Source: Candidatus Poribacteria bacterium
GTDB lineage: Bacteria > Poribacteria > WGA-4E > WGA-3G
Direction of reading: 5' to 3'
Length of the DNA: 64,000 nucleotides
Assembly: GCA_022826805.1 (NCBI GenBank)
Contig: JAJDUH010000045.1
Location: 242,882-306,881 of the forward strand
In this document: positions 52,361-61,632 of the stretch, piece by piece
How positions within the stretch are numbered: position 1 is the stretch's first letter
Layout of the letters: each line of letters starts with the position of its first letter
Program-made: the position numbers and the translations under genes
The notes under the pieces: generated by a model
Databases searched by the model: none
Told to the model about the DNA's origin: nothing
The model's input: the letters and a program-made list of their open reading frames with translations, nothing else

Positions 52361-55300
52361 TTATTCAGATTTGAGCGTTGCCAAGAGCGGACTCCGAAGG
52401 GCAACTGCAACTGCAACTGCATTTGCAATTATACCAAAACCGAAGATAAAAAGCAAAGTAATTGTGAGGGAAAGCCACGGAAAAGTGGGAAGATGCCCTT
52501 GGGAAGCGAGAACTGCAACAAGCGCAGCGACGATGCCGATAAGCATACCGGTAGTGAGTAGGAAGCAGCTTTCGAGGAACAGCATCCGCGAGAGGAGTTG
52601 CCGTCGAAAACCGAAGGCACGGAGGGTAGCGAGTTCACCACGGCGTTCAATGATATTTCTAAATAGCACGAGTGCCAATCCGAGGGTGCCGAGCAGGACA
52701 CCTAAACCGCCGAGGCTCTGAAAAGTGGAGATATAGGTATTTTCTACGGATCGATAACTTGCCAATCTAGCGGATGCTGATGTAAGGTCAAACCCATAGT
52801 CACCCAACGTTTTTTCTAAGATTTGCCCGGTCTCCTCTCGCAGTTCGGGAGGCGTTTTTATAAGGAAAAACTGGTATCCGCTTTGGCTTGGAAAGTATTT
52901 GGTGAAATTAGATTCTGAGATAATCAGTTGGCTTTGGAACAGACTGTTCGTGACTGTCTCAAGGTCTAAACTCAGTGATTTTCCATATTCATCTTGGATG
53001 ACAAAATCTTCGTCAGGGTTGTGGTGTAAGATCCATCGGAGTGAATTGTCGTCACCAATAGCCGTTACTTTCCCTTCTTCAAGATTGACGAGTTTTAATC
53101 TTTTCCAAGGAAGTACTTCCAACATGGCATCGGAGGCGCCCAAAATTTGTGGTTTCTGAGGCTGGTAGAGATTCAGACAGCTGACATCTTCGCCGGGAAG
53201 CACACGAAACGGAGTGATCTCTGATGCCGTGAGAAGTTCAGAATCCTTTTCAGAGAAACCGAGTTCAAACCTGCCATCGGATGTATTTAGACTATGATGC
53301 AAAGGGAGGGCAGACTCAGCGACAAAGGCGTATTCTGTCTCAGGTGGGGCGTCGTGCCGATTCACACCGACTGCGACGATAATACAACATGCCAAGCTGA
53401 CAGTCTGAATGCAAGTTCTGCTTCGTCCGGGTTGGCGTGCGGCGTTTTTGAGGGCAAATCGTATTCTATTCAACCGTCTTGGCACCCTTTGGGACTTTAA
53501 CCACCTATCAAAGGTTGTCCATCCTACACCGATAATACCGAATGTGAGTCCTAAAAAATCAATCATCGGGTCTTCGATCCAGACCCCCAAAGTGCCAGAA
53601 AGCCACTTATCAAAAAAAAGAAAAAAGACAATTGCAACAGCAACAAGTCCGATTGCGACACTCTTTACTACTGTCAAATTTGAAGGTGATTTCGTCTTTT
53701 CTGCTTGTGATCCGAGAGTCATCTCAGCGAAATCAGTTTCACCCGTAAGGAGTGTTGTTGTAGACGCCTTCCCTAAGTGCTGGACAGTCAGGCGGATAGA
53801 GATCATTACAACAGCCAGGGCAGTGAGCAAACCACTTACTATACTCCATAGGTTGACATGAAGTTCCATAAACGGGGTGCCGATAGCAGGCAACCACCAC
53901 GTCTGTAGCCCAAAGATCATCAGTTGTGCGTACCCAATCGCGAGTAGGCATCCCAATAGACTACCGATACAGGCGACAGTGCTGCCCTCCAAAAGGAATC
54001 GGCGGCGGACTTTGGCGAGTGGGTAACCAAGGGCTTGTAGGAGACCGATTTCGCGGGACCGTTGTTCTACACCGATGCGGAAGAGCATCCCTACTAACAA
54101 CGCAACGGCAATAATGATAAAACCGCTCAGACTGCCGAACAGCATTCCGAAATCCGTGGCACCCGTTGCGGCTTGTAACCCCTCTGCTTGGAGGGATAAG
54201 AATTGGAATCCTATCTGCTCGGGTTGAATCCTTTTGAGGAATTCGGTCTGAAAAAGTGTACGTGTTGTATGGACGTCCGAATCTTGTGGCGTGTTCATCC
54301 GGATAGTGGTTAGGTCGCCAAAGCGATTTTTCCAGAGCCGCTTGCCGGTTTCCAGTGAGAGAAACGCCTTCGGCGTTGGACCGTACTCATCCCAATACGC
54401 TTCGTCTTGGTTACGGATGATCGTATAATCAATCGGAAAAGGGGACTCCCATTGGGACATATCGGCGGCGTCGTGGATGCCCGGAAATTCAGGGACAATG
54501 TCCCTATCGGCGGTAATACCGTCAATGGGTAGAATCCCTTTCAGAAGAAAAGACGCTGTTTCGATGATATATTCTTCACCTGCTCCGACGCTATAGTATG
54601 TAATGGTGATTTCGTCGCCTACTTTAACGCCGAGGTCATCCGCTGCCCATGTACTAAGGGCAATTTCATTTTCAGCAAGTGGAACAGGGAATTCGCTCGT
54701 ACCGGTCGGCAGTGCCAGAATTGTGGAATATGGAACGGTATTGTCGTTAGCAGATATAGTATTCGCGAGATAGGTGAACGTTGAAAGCGTAGGGACACCA
54801 TTCTCAGTTGCAATCGTCAACGCGTTTTCAACCAACACAGATTTGAGGAGGTATTGCTGACTCTGAAGATCGAAGTGATTTTCATGAACCTGAATACTCA
54901 AGTCGAGTGTCTCAAGTGTTAACGTGAGTTGGTCGGGTGAGATCGGTGCAGTCTCTGCTGTAAACAGGACATTTACTTTGTCCGCTTGTCCAAGTGCCTT
55001 TTGCAAAACTGGAAGCGGGATAAAAGCGTTGAAAGGAAGGTTCTGGTGTGCGCGAAGGTTGAACCTACCAGCATTCTCCGTAGGAATAATATCGCTCACG
55101 ACTAAACGGAGGGTTCGAATAGCCGCGGAAGCATCGCGTTCACCCAAGAGAAATTCGGGATGGATGTCGGCGACTTGCGGCATATTCACCAGAAGTGCAT
55201 CGCCGACTTGGACATCCAATTCGTTTTGGAGTGCCTCGTTGATAACGACTGCATCGAAGGGTTGGTTCTCGGTTTTGTTGAGGCTCGGGACGGGATATCC

Positions 55301-55621
55301 TTCCCAAAAGGCGAAGAAGCTTTCCGTTATGCCGATGATATTCACCTTTGATGCGCGGGTCTGGGTTTGCGGCGCAACGACTGTTCCATTCAATAAAATC
55401 GCTGGCGCGGTGTTCTGTCGATTTAAAAGGTCTGGTTGAAAAAAATGATCGGCAAGGAGTGCATGTTGGATTGTACCAAGTCGCTCGGTTGTGAGGCTAC
55501 GGAGGCTCCCATGCACAGAGTCCCCGACAATGAGCGCGCCCGCAAGGACGCCTGTCGCCACGGCTGTACAGAGGGCGACGGTGAGATGTATTTGCCAAAA
55601 ATATTTGAAGGATCTCCACAT
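52361..55621 (-). CDS. FtsX-type ABC transporter permease
   Basis: 1086 residues. It has an N-terminal membrane helix (VALCTAVATGVLAGALIVGD) and a very large periplasmic domain, then the FtsX membrane core (SGFIIIAVALLVGMLFRIGVEQRSREIGLLQALGYP). A second periplasmic domain follows, and a second FtsX core (LGGLGVLLGTLGLALVLFRNIIERRGELATLRAFGF) ends the protein. This is the duplicated MacB/LolC-like architecture. With the ATPase upstream it should move lipids, lipoproteins or peptides out of the inner membrane. Confidence 0.88.
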   Translation of the reverse strand: MWRSFKYFWQIHLTVALCTAVATGVLAGALIVGDSVHGSLRSLTTERLGTIQHALLADHFFQPDLLNRQNTAPAILLNGTVVAPQTQTRASKVNIIGITESFFAFWEGYPVPSLNKTENQPFDAVVINEALQNELDVQVGDALLVNMPQVADIHPEFLLGERDASAAIRTLRLVVSDIIPTENAGRFNLRAHQNLPFNAFIPLPVLQKALGQADKVNVLFTAETAPISPDQLTLTLETLDLSIQVHENHFDLQSQQYLLKSVLVENALTIATENGVPTLSTFTYLANTISANDNTVPYSTILALPTGTSEFPVPLAENEIALSTWAADDLGVKVGDEITITYYSVGAGEEYIIETASFLLKGILPIDGITADRDIVPEFPGIHDAADMSQWESPFPIDYTIIRNQDEAYWDEYGPTPKAFLSLETGKRLWKNRFGDLTTIRMNTPQDSDVHTTRTLFQTEFLKRIQPEQIGFQFLSLQAEGLQAATGATDFGMLFGSLSGFIIIAVALLVGMLFRIGVEQRSREIGLLQALGYPLAKVRRRFLLEGSTVACIGSLLGCLLAIGYAQLMIFGLQTWWLPAIGTPFMELHVNLWSIVSGLLTALAVVMISIRLTVQHLGKASTTTLLTGETDFAEMTLGSQAEKTKSPSNLTVVKSVAIGLVAVAIVFFLFFDKWLSGTLGVWIEDPMIDFLGLTFGIIGVGWTTFDRWLKSQRVPRRLNRIRFALKNAARQPGRSRTCIQTVSLACCIIVAVGVNRHDAPPETEYAFVAESALPLHHSLNTSDGRFELGFSEKDSELLTASEITPFRVLPGEDVSCLNLYQPQKPQILGASDAMLEVLPWKRLKLVNLEEGKVTAIGDDNSLRWILHHNPDEDFVIQDEYGKSLSLDLETVTNSLFQSQLIISESNFTKYFPSQSGYQFFLIKTPPELREETGQILEKTLGDYGFDLTSASARLASYRSVENTYISTFQSLGGLGVLLGTLGLALVLFRNIIERRGELATLRAFGFRRQLLSRMLFLESCFLLTTGMLIGIVAALVAVLASQGHLPTFPWLSLTITLLFIFGFGIIANAVAVAVALRSPLLATLKSE

Positions 55622-55699
55622 AAATTTGCCTCTGGTAACGTGAATTCGATATAAGCGCGCAGAGAATCAATACACTATTATACAGATAGCGTTTGAATT

Positions 55700-55801
55700 G
55701 TTGGGTTTCGCTTTATTTCTATTATACACGAATGAAGTATTCAAAAGCCAAACTCTGTATAACCAAGCGATCTTGTTTTTTGCCGCTCAACCCAACCTAC
55801 G
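55700..55801. mobile_element. Half copy of the 17-bp TIR MITE-like element
   Basis: It begins with GTTGGGTTTCGC, the inner repeat, and ends with CTCAACCCAACCTACG, the right terminal repeat. The left half is absent. It lies between the ATPase and permease genes. Confidence 0.55.
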
Positions 55802-55819
55802 TTTATACTCACGTTGTAG

Positions 55820-56509
55820 TTAGGAATTTGTGTTGAGGCTGCAAGTACCATCCACAAGTTGCAGGTGCTGCTGGAAGCGTGAGGCGAGTTCAAGGTTGTG
55901 TGTAACAACCATTAACATATATTGCTCCACGTCGTGGAGCTCAAAAAGTAGATCAGCGATAGTTTCGGCGGTCGCGGTATCCAAGTTCCCCGTCGGCTCA
56001 TCACAGAGAAGAATATCGGGCTGATTGATAAGGGCACGTGCGATAGCGACGCGTTGCCGTTCACCTCCTGAAAGCTCACCGGGTCGGTGCGACAAGCGGT
56101 GCGTAAGTCCAACCCGTCTGAGGAGTTCGCGTGCGCGTTCTGTGGCGTTAGGCTGCTGCTTGAAAGCGAATGTGGGAACAAGGACGTTTTCAAGTACTGA
56201 ATACTGCGGAAGCAGGTGATGTTCCTGAAATACGAACCCGATTACAGAGTTGCGATACTGTGCGAGCTCAGGTTCAGATAACATAAAAGGATCGGTGTTG
56301 TTAATTTCAACCCGCCCACTACTGGGTCTCTCTAACGTTCCTACAATATGCAAAAGCGTGCTCTTACCGGAGCCGGAGGGACCTGTAATAGCGACAGAAA
56401 CGCCGCCGGTAAAACTGAATGAAATATTGCGTAAGACTTGAACGGGTCCGTAGTCATGGGAGACATTGGCTACTTTAAGCTGGCGTGTGGTAGTGCGTGG
56501 CCGTTCCAT
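55820..56509 (-). CDS. LolD-like ABC transporter ATP-binding protein
   Basis: About 229 residues from ATG 56509 (MERPRTTTRQLKVANVSHDYG), with AGGAATAGGA upstream. The frame extends to 56569 only through repeat DNA. Walker A GPSGSGKST, LSGGERQRVAIARAL and ILLCDEPTGNLD are of the MacB/LolD group. The substrate-side partner is the FtsX permease 198 bases downstream. Confidence 0.92.
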   Translation of the reverse strand: MERPRTTTRQLKVANVSHDYGPVQVLRNISFSFTGGVSVAITGPSGSGKSTLLHIVGTLERPSSGRVEINNTDPFMLSEPELAQYRNSVIGFVFQEHHLLPQYSVLENVLVPTFAFKQQPNATERARELLRRVGLTHRLSHRPGELSGGERQRVAIARALINQPDILLCDEPTGNLDTATAETIADLLFELHDVEQYMLMVVTHNLELASRFQQHLQLVDGTCSLNTNS

Positions 56510-56523
56510 GGTTCCTATTCCTT

Positions 56524-56640
56524 GCTGTCGGCTGTCAGTAAAGAGACTTTGACGTAACAATCCATCCAACTTGGAGAAGTCCAGGACCTCATGAATTGTT
56601 CCAAATAACCTCTTAACTGATGGTTAGCGCCTGACGGCTA
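56524..56640. repeat. TCAGTT-type MITE-like element, copy 3
   Basis: GCTGTCGGCTGTCAG at the left, GTAACAATCCATCC inside, CTCTTAACTGATGG near the right and CTGACGGC at the end. Same layout as 21553-21690. Confidence 0.5.
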
Positions 56641-56664
56641 TATGCTGTTCACTGTTGGTTATTT

Positions 56665-57081
56665 CTATCGTGGACATGTGATCTGATCGGCAATAAAGCC
56701 AGGGATAGGAATTGCCTTCAGTTTTTCGCCGGGGTTCGTTATACAACAGACAGTTGTAATCTCACCGCGTGCGATGTCTATTTCTTGATGTGTAAAGTGA
56801 AATTGATAGGTGAGCGATTTTGTCCCCTTTTTGGAAACCCAGAGGCGAATATCAACCTCATCTTCAAATCGGAGCGGACTCAGATATTCGCACGAGGCTG
56901 CGAGTCGGGGCCATCCGATTTTGTTTCCATCCCATTCGGTTGCGACACTTGTTCCTAAGCTGCGTAGGAATTCGTGTTCTGTGGACTCCATGAAGACGAA
57001 AAATCGTGTAAAATGGACGATTCCTGCCATATCGGTGTCAGCGAACTCAATTTTCCGTTTGGTTCGGTACTCAGTGGGCAT
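56665..57081 (-). CDS. Hotdog-fold acyl-CoA thioesterase (YbgC/FadM-like)
   Basis: 138 residues from ATG 57081 (MPTEYRTKRKIEFADTDMAGIVHF). The 4HBT active-site segment is EFADTDMAGIVHFTRFFVFMESTEHEFL with the catalytic aspartate. It hydrolyses acyl-CoA or acyl-carrier thioesters. The longer frame to 57150 translates a TCAGTT repeat and is rejected. Confidence 0.88.
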   Translation of the reverse strand: MPTEYRTKRKIEFADTDMAGIVHFTRFFVFMESTEHEFLRSLGTSVATEWDGNKIGWPRLAASCEYLSPLRFEDEVDIRLWVSKKGTKSLTYQFHFTHQEIDIARGEITTVCCITNPGEKLKAIPIPGFIADQITCPR

Positions 57082-57090
57082 TTTTTTAGA

Positions 57091-57228
57091 GTTGTCAGTT
57101 GTCGGTTGTCGGTTGTCAGTTAAGAAATACTTCTGTATCAACTTTTCCAAATTCGGTGTCCTCCAGAAAGGGATAAATTGTTACAAATTGCTCCTTAACT
57201 CAATACTAATGACTGATAACCGACAACC
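57091..57228. repeat. TCAGTT-type MITE-like element, copy 2 (inverted relative to copy 1)
   Basis: GTTGTCAGTTGTCGG starts it and TGACTGATAACCGACAACC ends it. Reversed, it shares GTTAAG, TTTGTAACAATTT and TTTCTTAACTGACAACC with copy 1 in the same order. Confidence 0.65.
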
Positions 57229-57232
57229 TCAA

Positions 57233-58636
57233 TTACATCTTCGGGAATTCCGGGACATCTTCGTAACGACTCCATGTCTCGGAATAGATTCGCCAGTGTC
57301 CGTCGGTCGGATCTACCATGAGATTCAGCCTTTTGGTCCCGTAATCGGAGTAAGCGGGGCGGCTGCCGCTTGCGCGGGTGCCTGCGAATTTCTGTAAGAA
57401 TTGGACATCTGCGACCGCCCGGTCCCCGTTAACTTGTAGGTTGGAGATAGAGACTTGGATTTCTGCGTATATGTCGTTGAGTTGCTTCATCTTCGTTCGG
57501 AGCTGCCGCTTTGTGAGGTGGACTGAGGTCTCCTTTCCACCGCGCACAGTGACACGCGTAATTCGGGATCTGTCTGAATAGATGGACATATAGGTGCGTA
57601 GGTCTTTATCTTCCCAAGCTTTCTGCCACTTCCCCAAAACCTGTCTCACCTTGAGCTGCGTATCAAGTGGCGCATTCCCATCAAAAGTGCCGCCGGACGC
57701 TTCACCTGAGACGGTGTTCGCACCGGAGGTTACGTCTGGTGCGAGTGCAATGGCATTAGAACCCATATCGCCAACTTGATCGTTAATAATTTTCCATTTC
57801 CGTCTGAAAAATCCCTTTTTCTCAATAGTGAGCGTTCGGACGTGCGTCTCAATGATACTATCGCCACTTTGTAAAGTTACACTGATGTCGTCAACAATAT
57901 GACGGTTTTTCTGGCGTGGTACCGGTGTATAAGTTGCCTCTGCGAGATCGACGATATGGGTTTGCGACATAAGTTCTGTTGCGCGTCGGAAACTCGATAC
58001 CCTCTTTTTACGGGAAGACTTGTCCCATAGGTCAGTGTACGTCTTCACATCTTGGGATTCCAAAGCACTTTTCCAATTCAACACGACTGGTAATACCGGG
58101 CTGTTGGTTTGTGGGGTAGTTTGCTGGGCAGGATCGGTACTTGGCAACGTGGCAACGAAATCACTCCCAACGATTTCATCCTTAATAATCTTCCAACGTT
58201 GTTGAACAAATCCCTGTTTTTCAATAACAAGATTTCGGAACTGTTCTTGGGTCTCACCCGGCAGATTGACAGTCAGTGGAATTCCTTCAATTCGGTAGCG
58301 ATTGGGATATCGAGGTACCCGGAATGTTTGGGTGGCACCCCCAAGGTCAACTTCAAAATTCACCCCGCCTGTGAGGAGTTGGACGGTCTCCTGATAGCCG
58401 ACGTCAGGACGCTGGCGCGCGCTCTTTACCCAGAGCACTTCATATCTTTTGACACTGCCAGATTCAAGTGCGTTTTTCCACTTTGCCAAAAAGGCGGTAG
58501 GGGTTTCAGTGGAACTCATCAATACCACTAAGAGCACAATGAAAGCAATAACAATGGCAGCAATACCGCCACCCCAAATCAGGCTACGAGGTATGGGTTT
58601 CTTTGATTGGTTTTGTCGGTTCTGTGTGTTGTTCAC
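57233..58636 (-). CDS. Membrane-anchored protein with three NTF2/SnoaL-like repeats
   Basis: 467 residues. One membrane helix (GGIAAIVIAFIVLLVVLMSS) at about 21-42 anchors it; the bulk would be periplasmic. Three modules start with FLAKWKNALESGSV, VLNWKSALESQDVK and VLGKWQKAWEDKDLRTYMSIYSD. The last also shares WRIYSETWSRYEDVPEF with the neighbouring lipoprotein. The fold resembles the C-terminal domain of L,D-transpeptidase Cds6-like proteins. No enzyme motif is visible. Confidence 0.7.
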   Translation of the reverse strand: MNNTQNRQNQSKKPIPRSLIWGGGIAAIVIAFIVLLVVLMSSTETPTAFLAKWKNALESGSVKRYEVLWVKSARQRPDVGYQETVQLLTGGVNFEVDLGGATQTFRVPRYPNRYRIEGIPLTVNLPGETQEQFRNLVIEKQGFVQQRWKIIKDEIVGSDFVATLPSTDPAQQTTPQTNSPVLPVVLNWKSALESQDVKTYTDLWDKSSRKKRVSSFRRATELMSQTHIVDLAEATYTPVPRQKNRHIVDDISVTLQSGDSIIETHVRTLTIEKKGFFRRKWKIINDQVGDMGSNAIALAPDVTSGANTVSGEASGGTFDGNAPLDTQLKVRQVLGKWQKAWEDKDLRTYMSIYSDRSRITRVTVRGGKETSVHLTKRQLRTKMKQLNDIYAEIQVSISNLQVNGDRAVADVQFLQKFAGTRASGSRPAYSDYGTKRLNLMVDPTDGHWRIYSETWSRYEDVPEFPKM

Positions 58637-58669
58637 AATTTAACCTCCGTGCTTAATCGAGATATGTGC

Positions 58670-59998
58670 TTAGAAGTTTGGCACGTTCTCATAAATCTGC
58701 CAGATTTCGTGATGAATTTTCCAAGTGTTTCCCACTTGACGCATCCAGACTTCGCGAATCCAAATATTATAGAGTGCCGTGGCATTCTCGTCCGCTGCTG
58801 GTGCGACCAATCGGGTCAGTCGGCTTATACCGATAACACTCTCGCCTTCAACTTGGGTGTCCATTTTGACTTTGCTCCAAGCGTAAGCGTTCATCTCACG
58901 AAGGTCGGACTGAAGTTGTTGTAGGTCGATTTTGTTTCGATGTTCCTTGCTTTCATGAACCACCACTTTGTCAGCGACAATATCGGGTGTATAGTACGAA
59001 AGATGGCGATCAAGGTCTTTGCTGTACCATGCATGCTCCCAATTACCGACTGCTGCTTTACCGGCATCAATCTGCGCTGTTGAGAGAGAGGTCCGCCCCG
59101 TTTTGGGAGGAGGAAGGGTGGGTTGGCTATCAACGTAGGCGTGTGCTTCCCGCGCTTTCTGTTGTAGGTATTCTTCGTGCTGCTTGTCCGAGCTGTGCTG
59201 GCTTGCCTGTGCCAGTCTCTCGGTATAGATTTCTGCCTGTTCACGGAATTGTCGTCTCAGTTCATCTATTTCAGCGACAACCACTCGTTTTTGATGCCCT
59301 TCTTCTCTCGCCATTCTTTCAGCGACTTCCAATTTGCGACGGAGTGCCGAGACATCTTTGCCGTAGCTACGGACTTCGGTCTCTGCCCGTCGCGCTCGTG
59401 CCTGAATATCTTCTAAAGTCTTGGAAAGTTCAGCAATTTGTGTGCTGTAGGTTTGGCGTTTCTTTCCCAAGTCCAGATTCTTTTTTTGAAGCTCGCTGAC
59501 GGTTTGCCTCAGTTTTTCACTGTTGCGATACATGTCCTGAATCTCTGTTCGGACTCCCGCAAGTTCTTGATTCCTGTTATTGAGACTTTGGCGAAGTTCG
59601 TCTACACCTGCTTCTTTTTGAAGTAAAGCGGCGTTCAACTCTGCATTTTTAGCGATGTTAATCGCATCTGTTTGTGCGACTCTTGCATCAATAGTGGCTT
59701 GATATGCGAGGCGAAGTGCTTCGTCGCCTTTCTTTTCACTGAGAGCGATTTTTGCGGCTTCAAGGTTGGATTCTGCGGCTCCAAACGCATCGGCTGCGAG
59801 GGATAGCGCATCAACCTCTCGTGCTGCGGTGATCGCAGCCTCTGCATCCGCCATTGCTGTATCGACTGCTGAGAGTTCAATTTTTCCAAGTTGTCCACCA
59901 CACCCTGCTAAACCAAACGAAACAAGAAGCAAGCAGACGAGTAAATTTCTGCGCAATACCGAGTTACTCTTCCGCGATAAAGCGATGAACTGTTTCAT
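58670..59998 (-). CDS. Lipoprotein: coiled coil plus NTF2-like domain
   Basis: 442 residues. The lipobox is FGLAGC (cysteine near residue 33). It then has an alanine-rich DUF4398-like helical region (residues about 40-115) and a long coiled coil (about 115-280). A C-terminal NTF2-like domain starts AVGNWEHAWYSKDLDRHLSYYTPD and ends WKIHHEIWQIYENVPNF, homologous to the last module of the next gene. It is 33 bases upstream of that gene, so they form an operon. It may span the periplasm to reach the cell wall. Confidence 0.78.
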   Translation of the reverse strand: MKQFIALSRKSNSVLRRNLLVCLLLVSFGLAGCGGQLGKIELSAVDTAMADAEAAITAAREVDALSLAADAFGAAESNLEAAKIALSEKKGDEALRLAYQATIDARVAQTDAINIAKNAELNAALLQKEAGVDELRQSLNNRNQELAGVRTEIQDMYRNSEKLRQTVSELQKKNLDLGKKRQTYSTQIAELSKTLEDIQARARRAETEVRSYGKDVSALRRKLEVAERMAREEGHQKRVVVAEIDELRRQFREQAEIYTERLAQASQHSSDKQHEEYLQQKAREAHAYVDSQPTLPPPKTGRTSLSTAQIDAGKAAVGNWEHAWYSKDLDRHLSYYTPDIVADKVVVHESKEHRNKIDLQQLQSDLREMNAYAWSKVKMDTQVEGESVIGISRLTRLVAPAADENATALYNIWIREVWMRQVGNTWKIHHEIWQIYENVPNF

Positions 59999-60203
59999 TT
60001 TGTGACTCCTTTTAGATGTTTTTGTACACTGGTTCCAATTGTTAGTTTTTCGTCCGTATCCTATCGATGTAATACAAGGAAGAAGCGCGTCCCGATTGCC
60101 CTTCTTCGTGGAGACACCACCAACGCAAGCGGACGTGCGTATGGAACCTCCGATTCATTTTAAATTAATGAAAAATGCAACTTGGTAATCCGTTCCTTCA
60201 ATG

Positions 60204-61292
60204 CTATTCAAACGCAGATAAAGCAAAAGCGTGCGGTTGAACAGTGGTAGTCTTCATCTGCGCGAGTGTATCCGTAATTGTCAAAGCTCTCGTTCTCCCT
60301 ACACCATCAACAGCTTGGAGTTCGTCGATAGCGGCGGTGCAAATTTTATCCAACGTTTTGAATCTGCATACAATGTTTTCAATAATACTGAACGGAATTC
60401 GGGGCACCTGACTCAGCATCCGGTATCCCCGTGGTTCGAGGTCATCGAAAGTACTGTGAATATCGCGCGGATACCCTAAAGCCTCACTGATATTACCTCG
60501 GCTTGCGAGACCGTTCGCATCAAGTCTCATAATGCTTTCAAGGGCTTGAGAGCCATCATGTAGACTTTCGTGATAATAGTCTTTTGTAATCAGCAGCCCT
60601 CTCTCAATTTCAGTTGTGAGTTCTGGCGTGTATTGCATCGACTCTGCCTCGGCACCTAATTCGATCCTATAGCGATTTAATTCTTGATCGGCGCGTCGGA
60701 CGCGTTCACACAATTGAATAGTTGTGACAACGTTTGCTAAATTAACATTTCCACTGAGTTCTGCCCAATTCAGAACCGAGAGTGCATCCTGCATTGCTTT
60801 AACGTACTGTGTCAAGGCAAGCATAGTTTGGTTGGCACCGGAAAGTAGAATTGGACGTTCTCGGAAAATGTAACGTTGGTTCTTGAGATATAAGGTGAGA
60901 GAATTCCGACTTTGTGAGACAGCCAGTACGATATGTTCTGTCTGTTTAGCGAATTTATCTGCCGAACGGTGACGGAGCCCTGTTTCGCGAGAAGGTATAG
61001 AAGGATTGACTCTCAGCGTTACATTGGCGCGCACTATTCTTTTAGCATCTTCAGACAGAAGAATGGCACCATCCATCTTTGACAACTCAAACAGACGCGT
61101 CGGTGTATATTGGCAATTAATTCGGAAACCGCCCTCGGTCAAGTCTAAGATTTCCGGGGTGTCACCGACAACAATGAGCCCACCCGTTTTGCCTTGAATG
61201 ATATAATCAATGCCTTCTCTGAGAGGCGTTCCTGGCGATAGTAACTTCAGCGTCGCGACGAGTTCTCGCGTTTTCTGACTCTCTATTAACAT
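60204..61292 (-). CDS. disA: Diadenylate cyclase DisA (DNA integrity scanning protein)
   Basis: About 362 residues. The DAC domain has MDGAILLS (DGA motif) and GLRHRSAD (RHR motif), which bind ATP and make cyclic di-AMP. A helical linker follows, and the C-terminal helix-hairpin-helix AIDELQAVDGVGRTRALTITDTL binds branched DNA. DisA is common in Firmicutes and Actinobacteria, less so in diderm phyla. ATG 61292 (MLIESQKTREL) is preferred to 61310. A moderate minus-strand promoter lies at 61324-61353. Confidence 0.92.
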   Translation of the reverse strand: MLIESQKTRELVATLKLLSPGTPLREGIDYIIQGKTGGLIVVGDTPEILDLTEGGFRINCQYTPTRLFELSKMDGAILLSEDAKRIVRANVTLRVNPSIPSRETGLRHRSADKFAKQTEHIVLAVSQSRNSLTLYLKNQRYIFRERPILLSGANQTMLALTQYVKAMQDALSVLNWAELSGNVNLANVVTTIQLCERVRRADQELNRYRIELGAEAESMQYTPELTTEIERGLLITKDYYHESLHDGSQALESIMRLDANGLASRGNISEALGYPRDIHSTFDDLEPRGYRMLSQVPRIPFSIIENIVCRFKTLDKICTAAIDELQAVDGVGRTRALTITDTLAQMKTTTVQPHAFALSAFE

Positions 61293-61323
61293 GCTCCGCA
61301 CTGCGACCACCCCCTAATTATAT

Positions 61324-61353
61324 AGAGTATCATGTCTAATCCGGCAGTGTCAA
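61324..61353 (-). promoter_or_regulatory. Candidate disA promoter
   Basis: On the minus strand TTGACA (61353-61348), 18 bases, TACTCT (61329-61324). The -35 box is perfect but the -10 box is weak. Confidence 0.4.
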
Positions 61354-61449
61354 GGTAGTCAATCTGCTTATCATTCTTGGTTTTCGGTTTTCAGCTATTA
61401 GGTATAATAGGAATAAAAAGCTGAAGACTAAAGCGTTCCAAAATTTTGT

Positions 61450-61478
61450 TTGACACGGCGCACAAATACGTGTATAAT
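61450..61478 (+). promoter_or_regulatory. Perfect consensus sigma70 promoter
   Basis: TTGACA (61450-61455), exactly 17 bases, TATAAT (61473-61478). Transcription would start near 61485, 148 bases ahead of the cyclophilin gene. Confidence 0.75.
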
Positions 61479-61484
61479 GTATAC

Positions 61485-61595
61485 GAATCTCTTATTTTCA
61501 TCGGGAGCAGACCTGATGCGCTTATAAATCGGAGATTTATTATATAAACTTTCAATATAGAATTTACGTTTACAACCTCCAGCGGGAGGTTTTCT
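61485..61595 (+). ncRNA. Candidate small RNA or structured leader
   Basis: From the start site predicted by the consensus promoter, three stems are visible. CATCGGG/CCTGATG (61499-61518) has one G-T pair. ATAAAT/ATTTAT (61524-61540) follows. AACCTCC/GGAGGTT (61574-61591) leads into TTTTCT and resembles an intrinsic terminator. No open frame is present. It may be a small RNA of about 110 bases, or a leader with an attenuator before the cyclophilin gene. I recognise no known RNA family. Confidence 0.45.
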
Positions 61596-61632
61596 GCATA
61601 AATTTTGTCACACAAAAAAATAGTAAAGGAAT

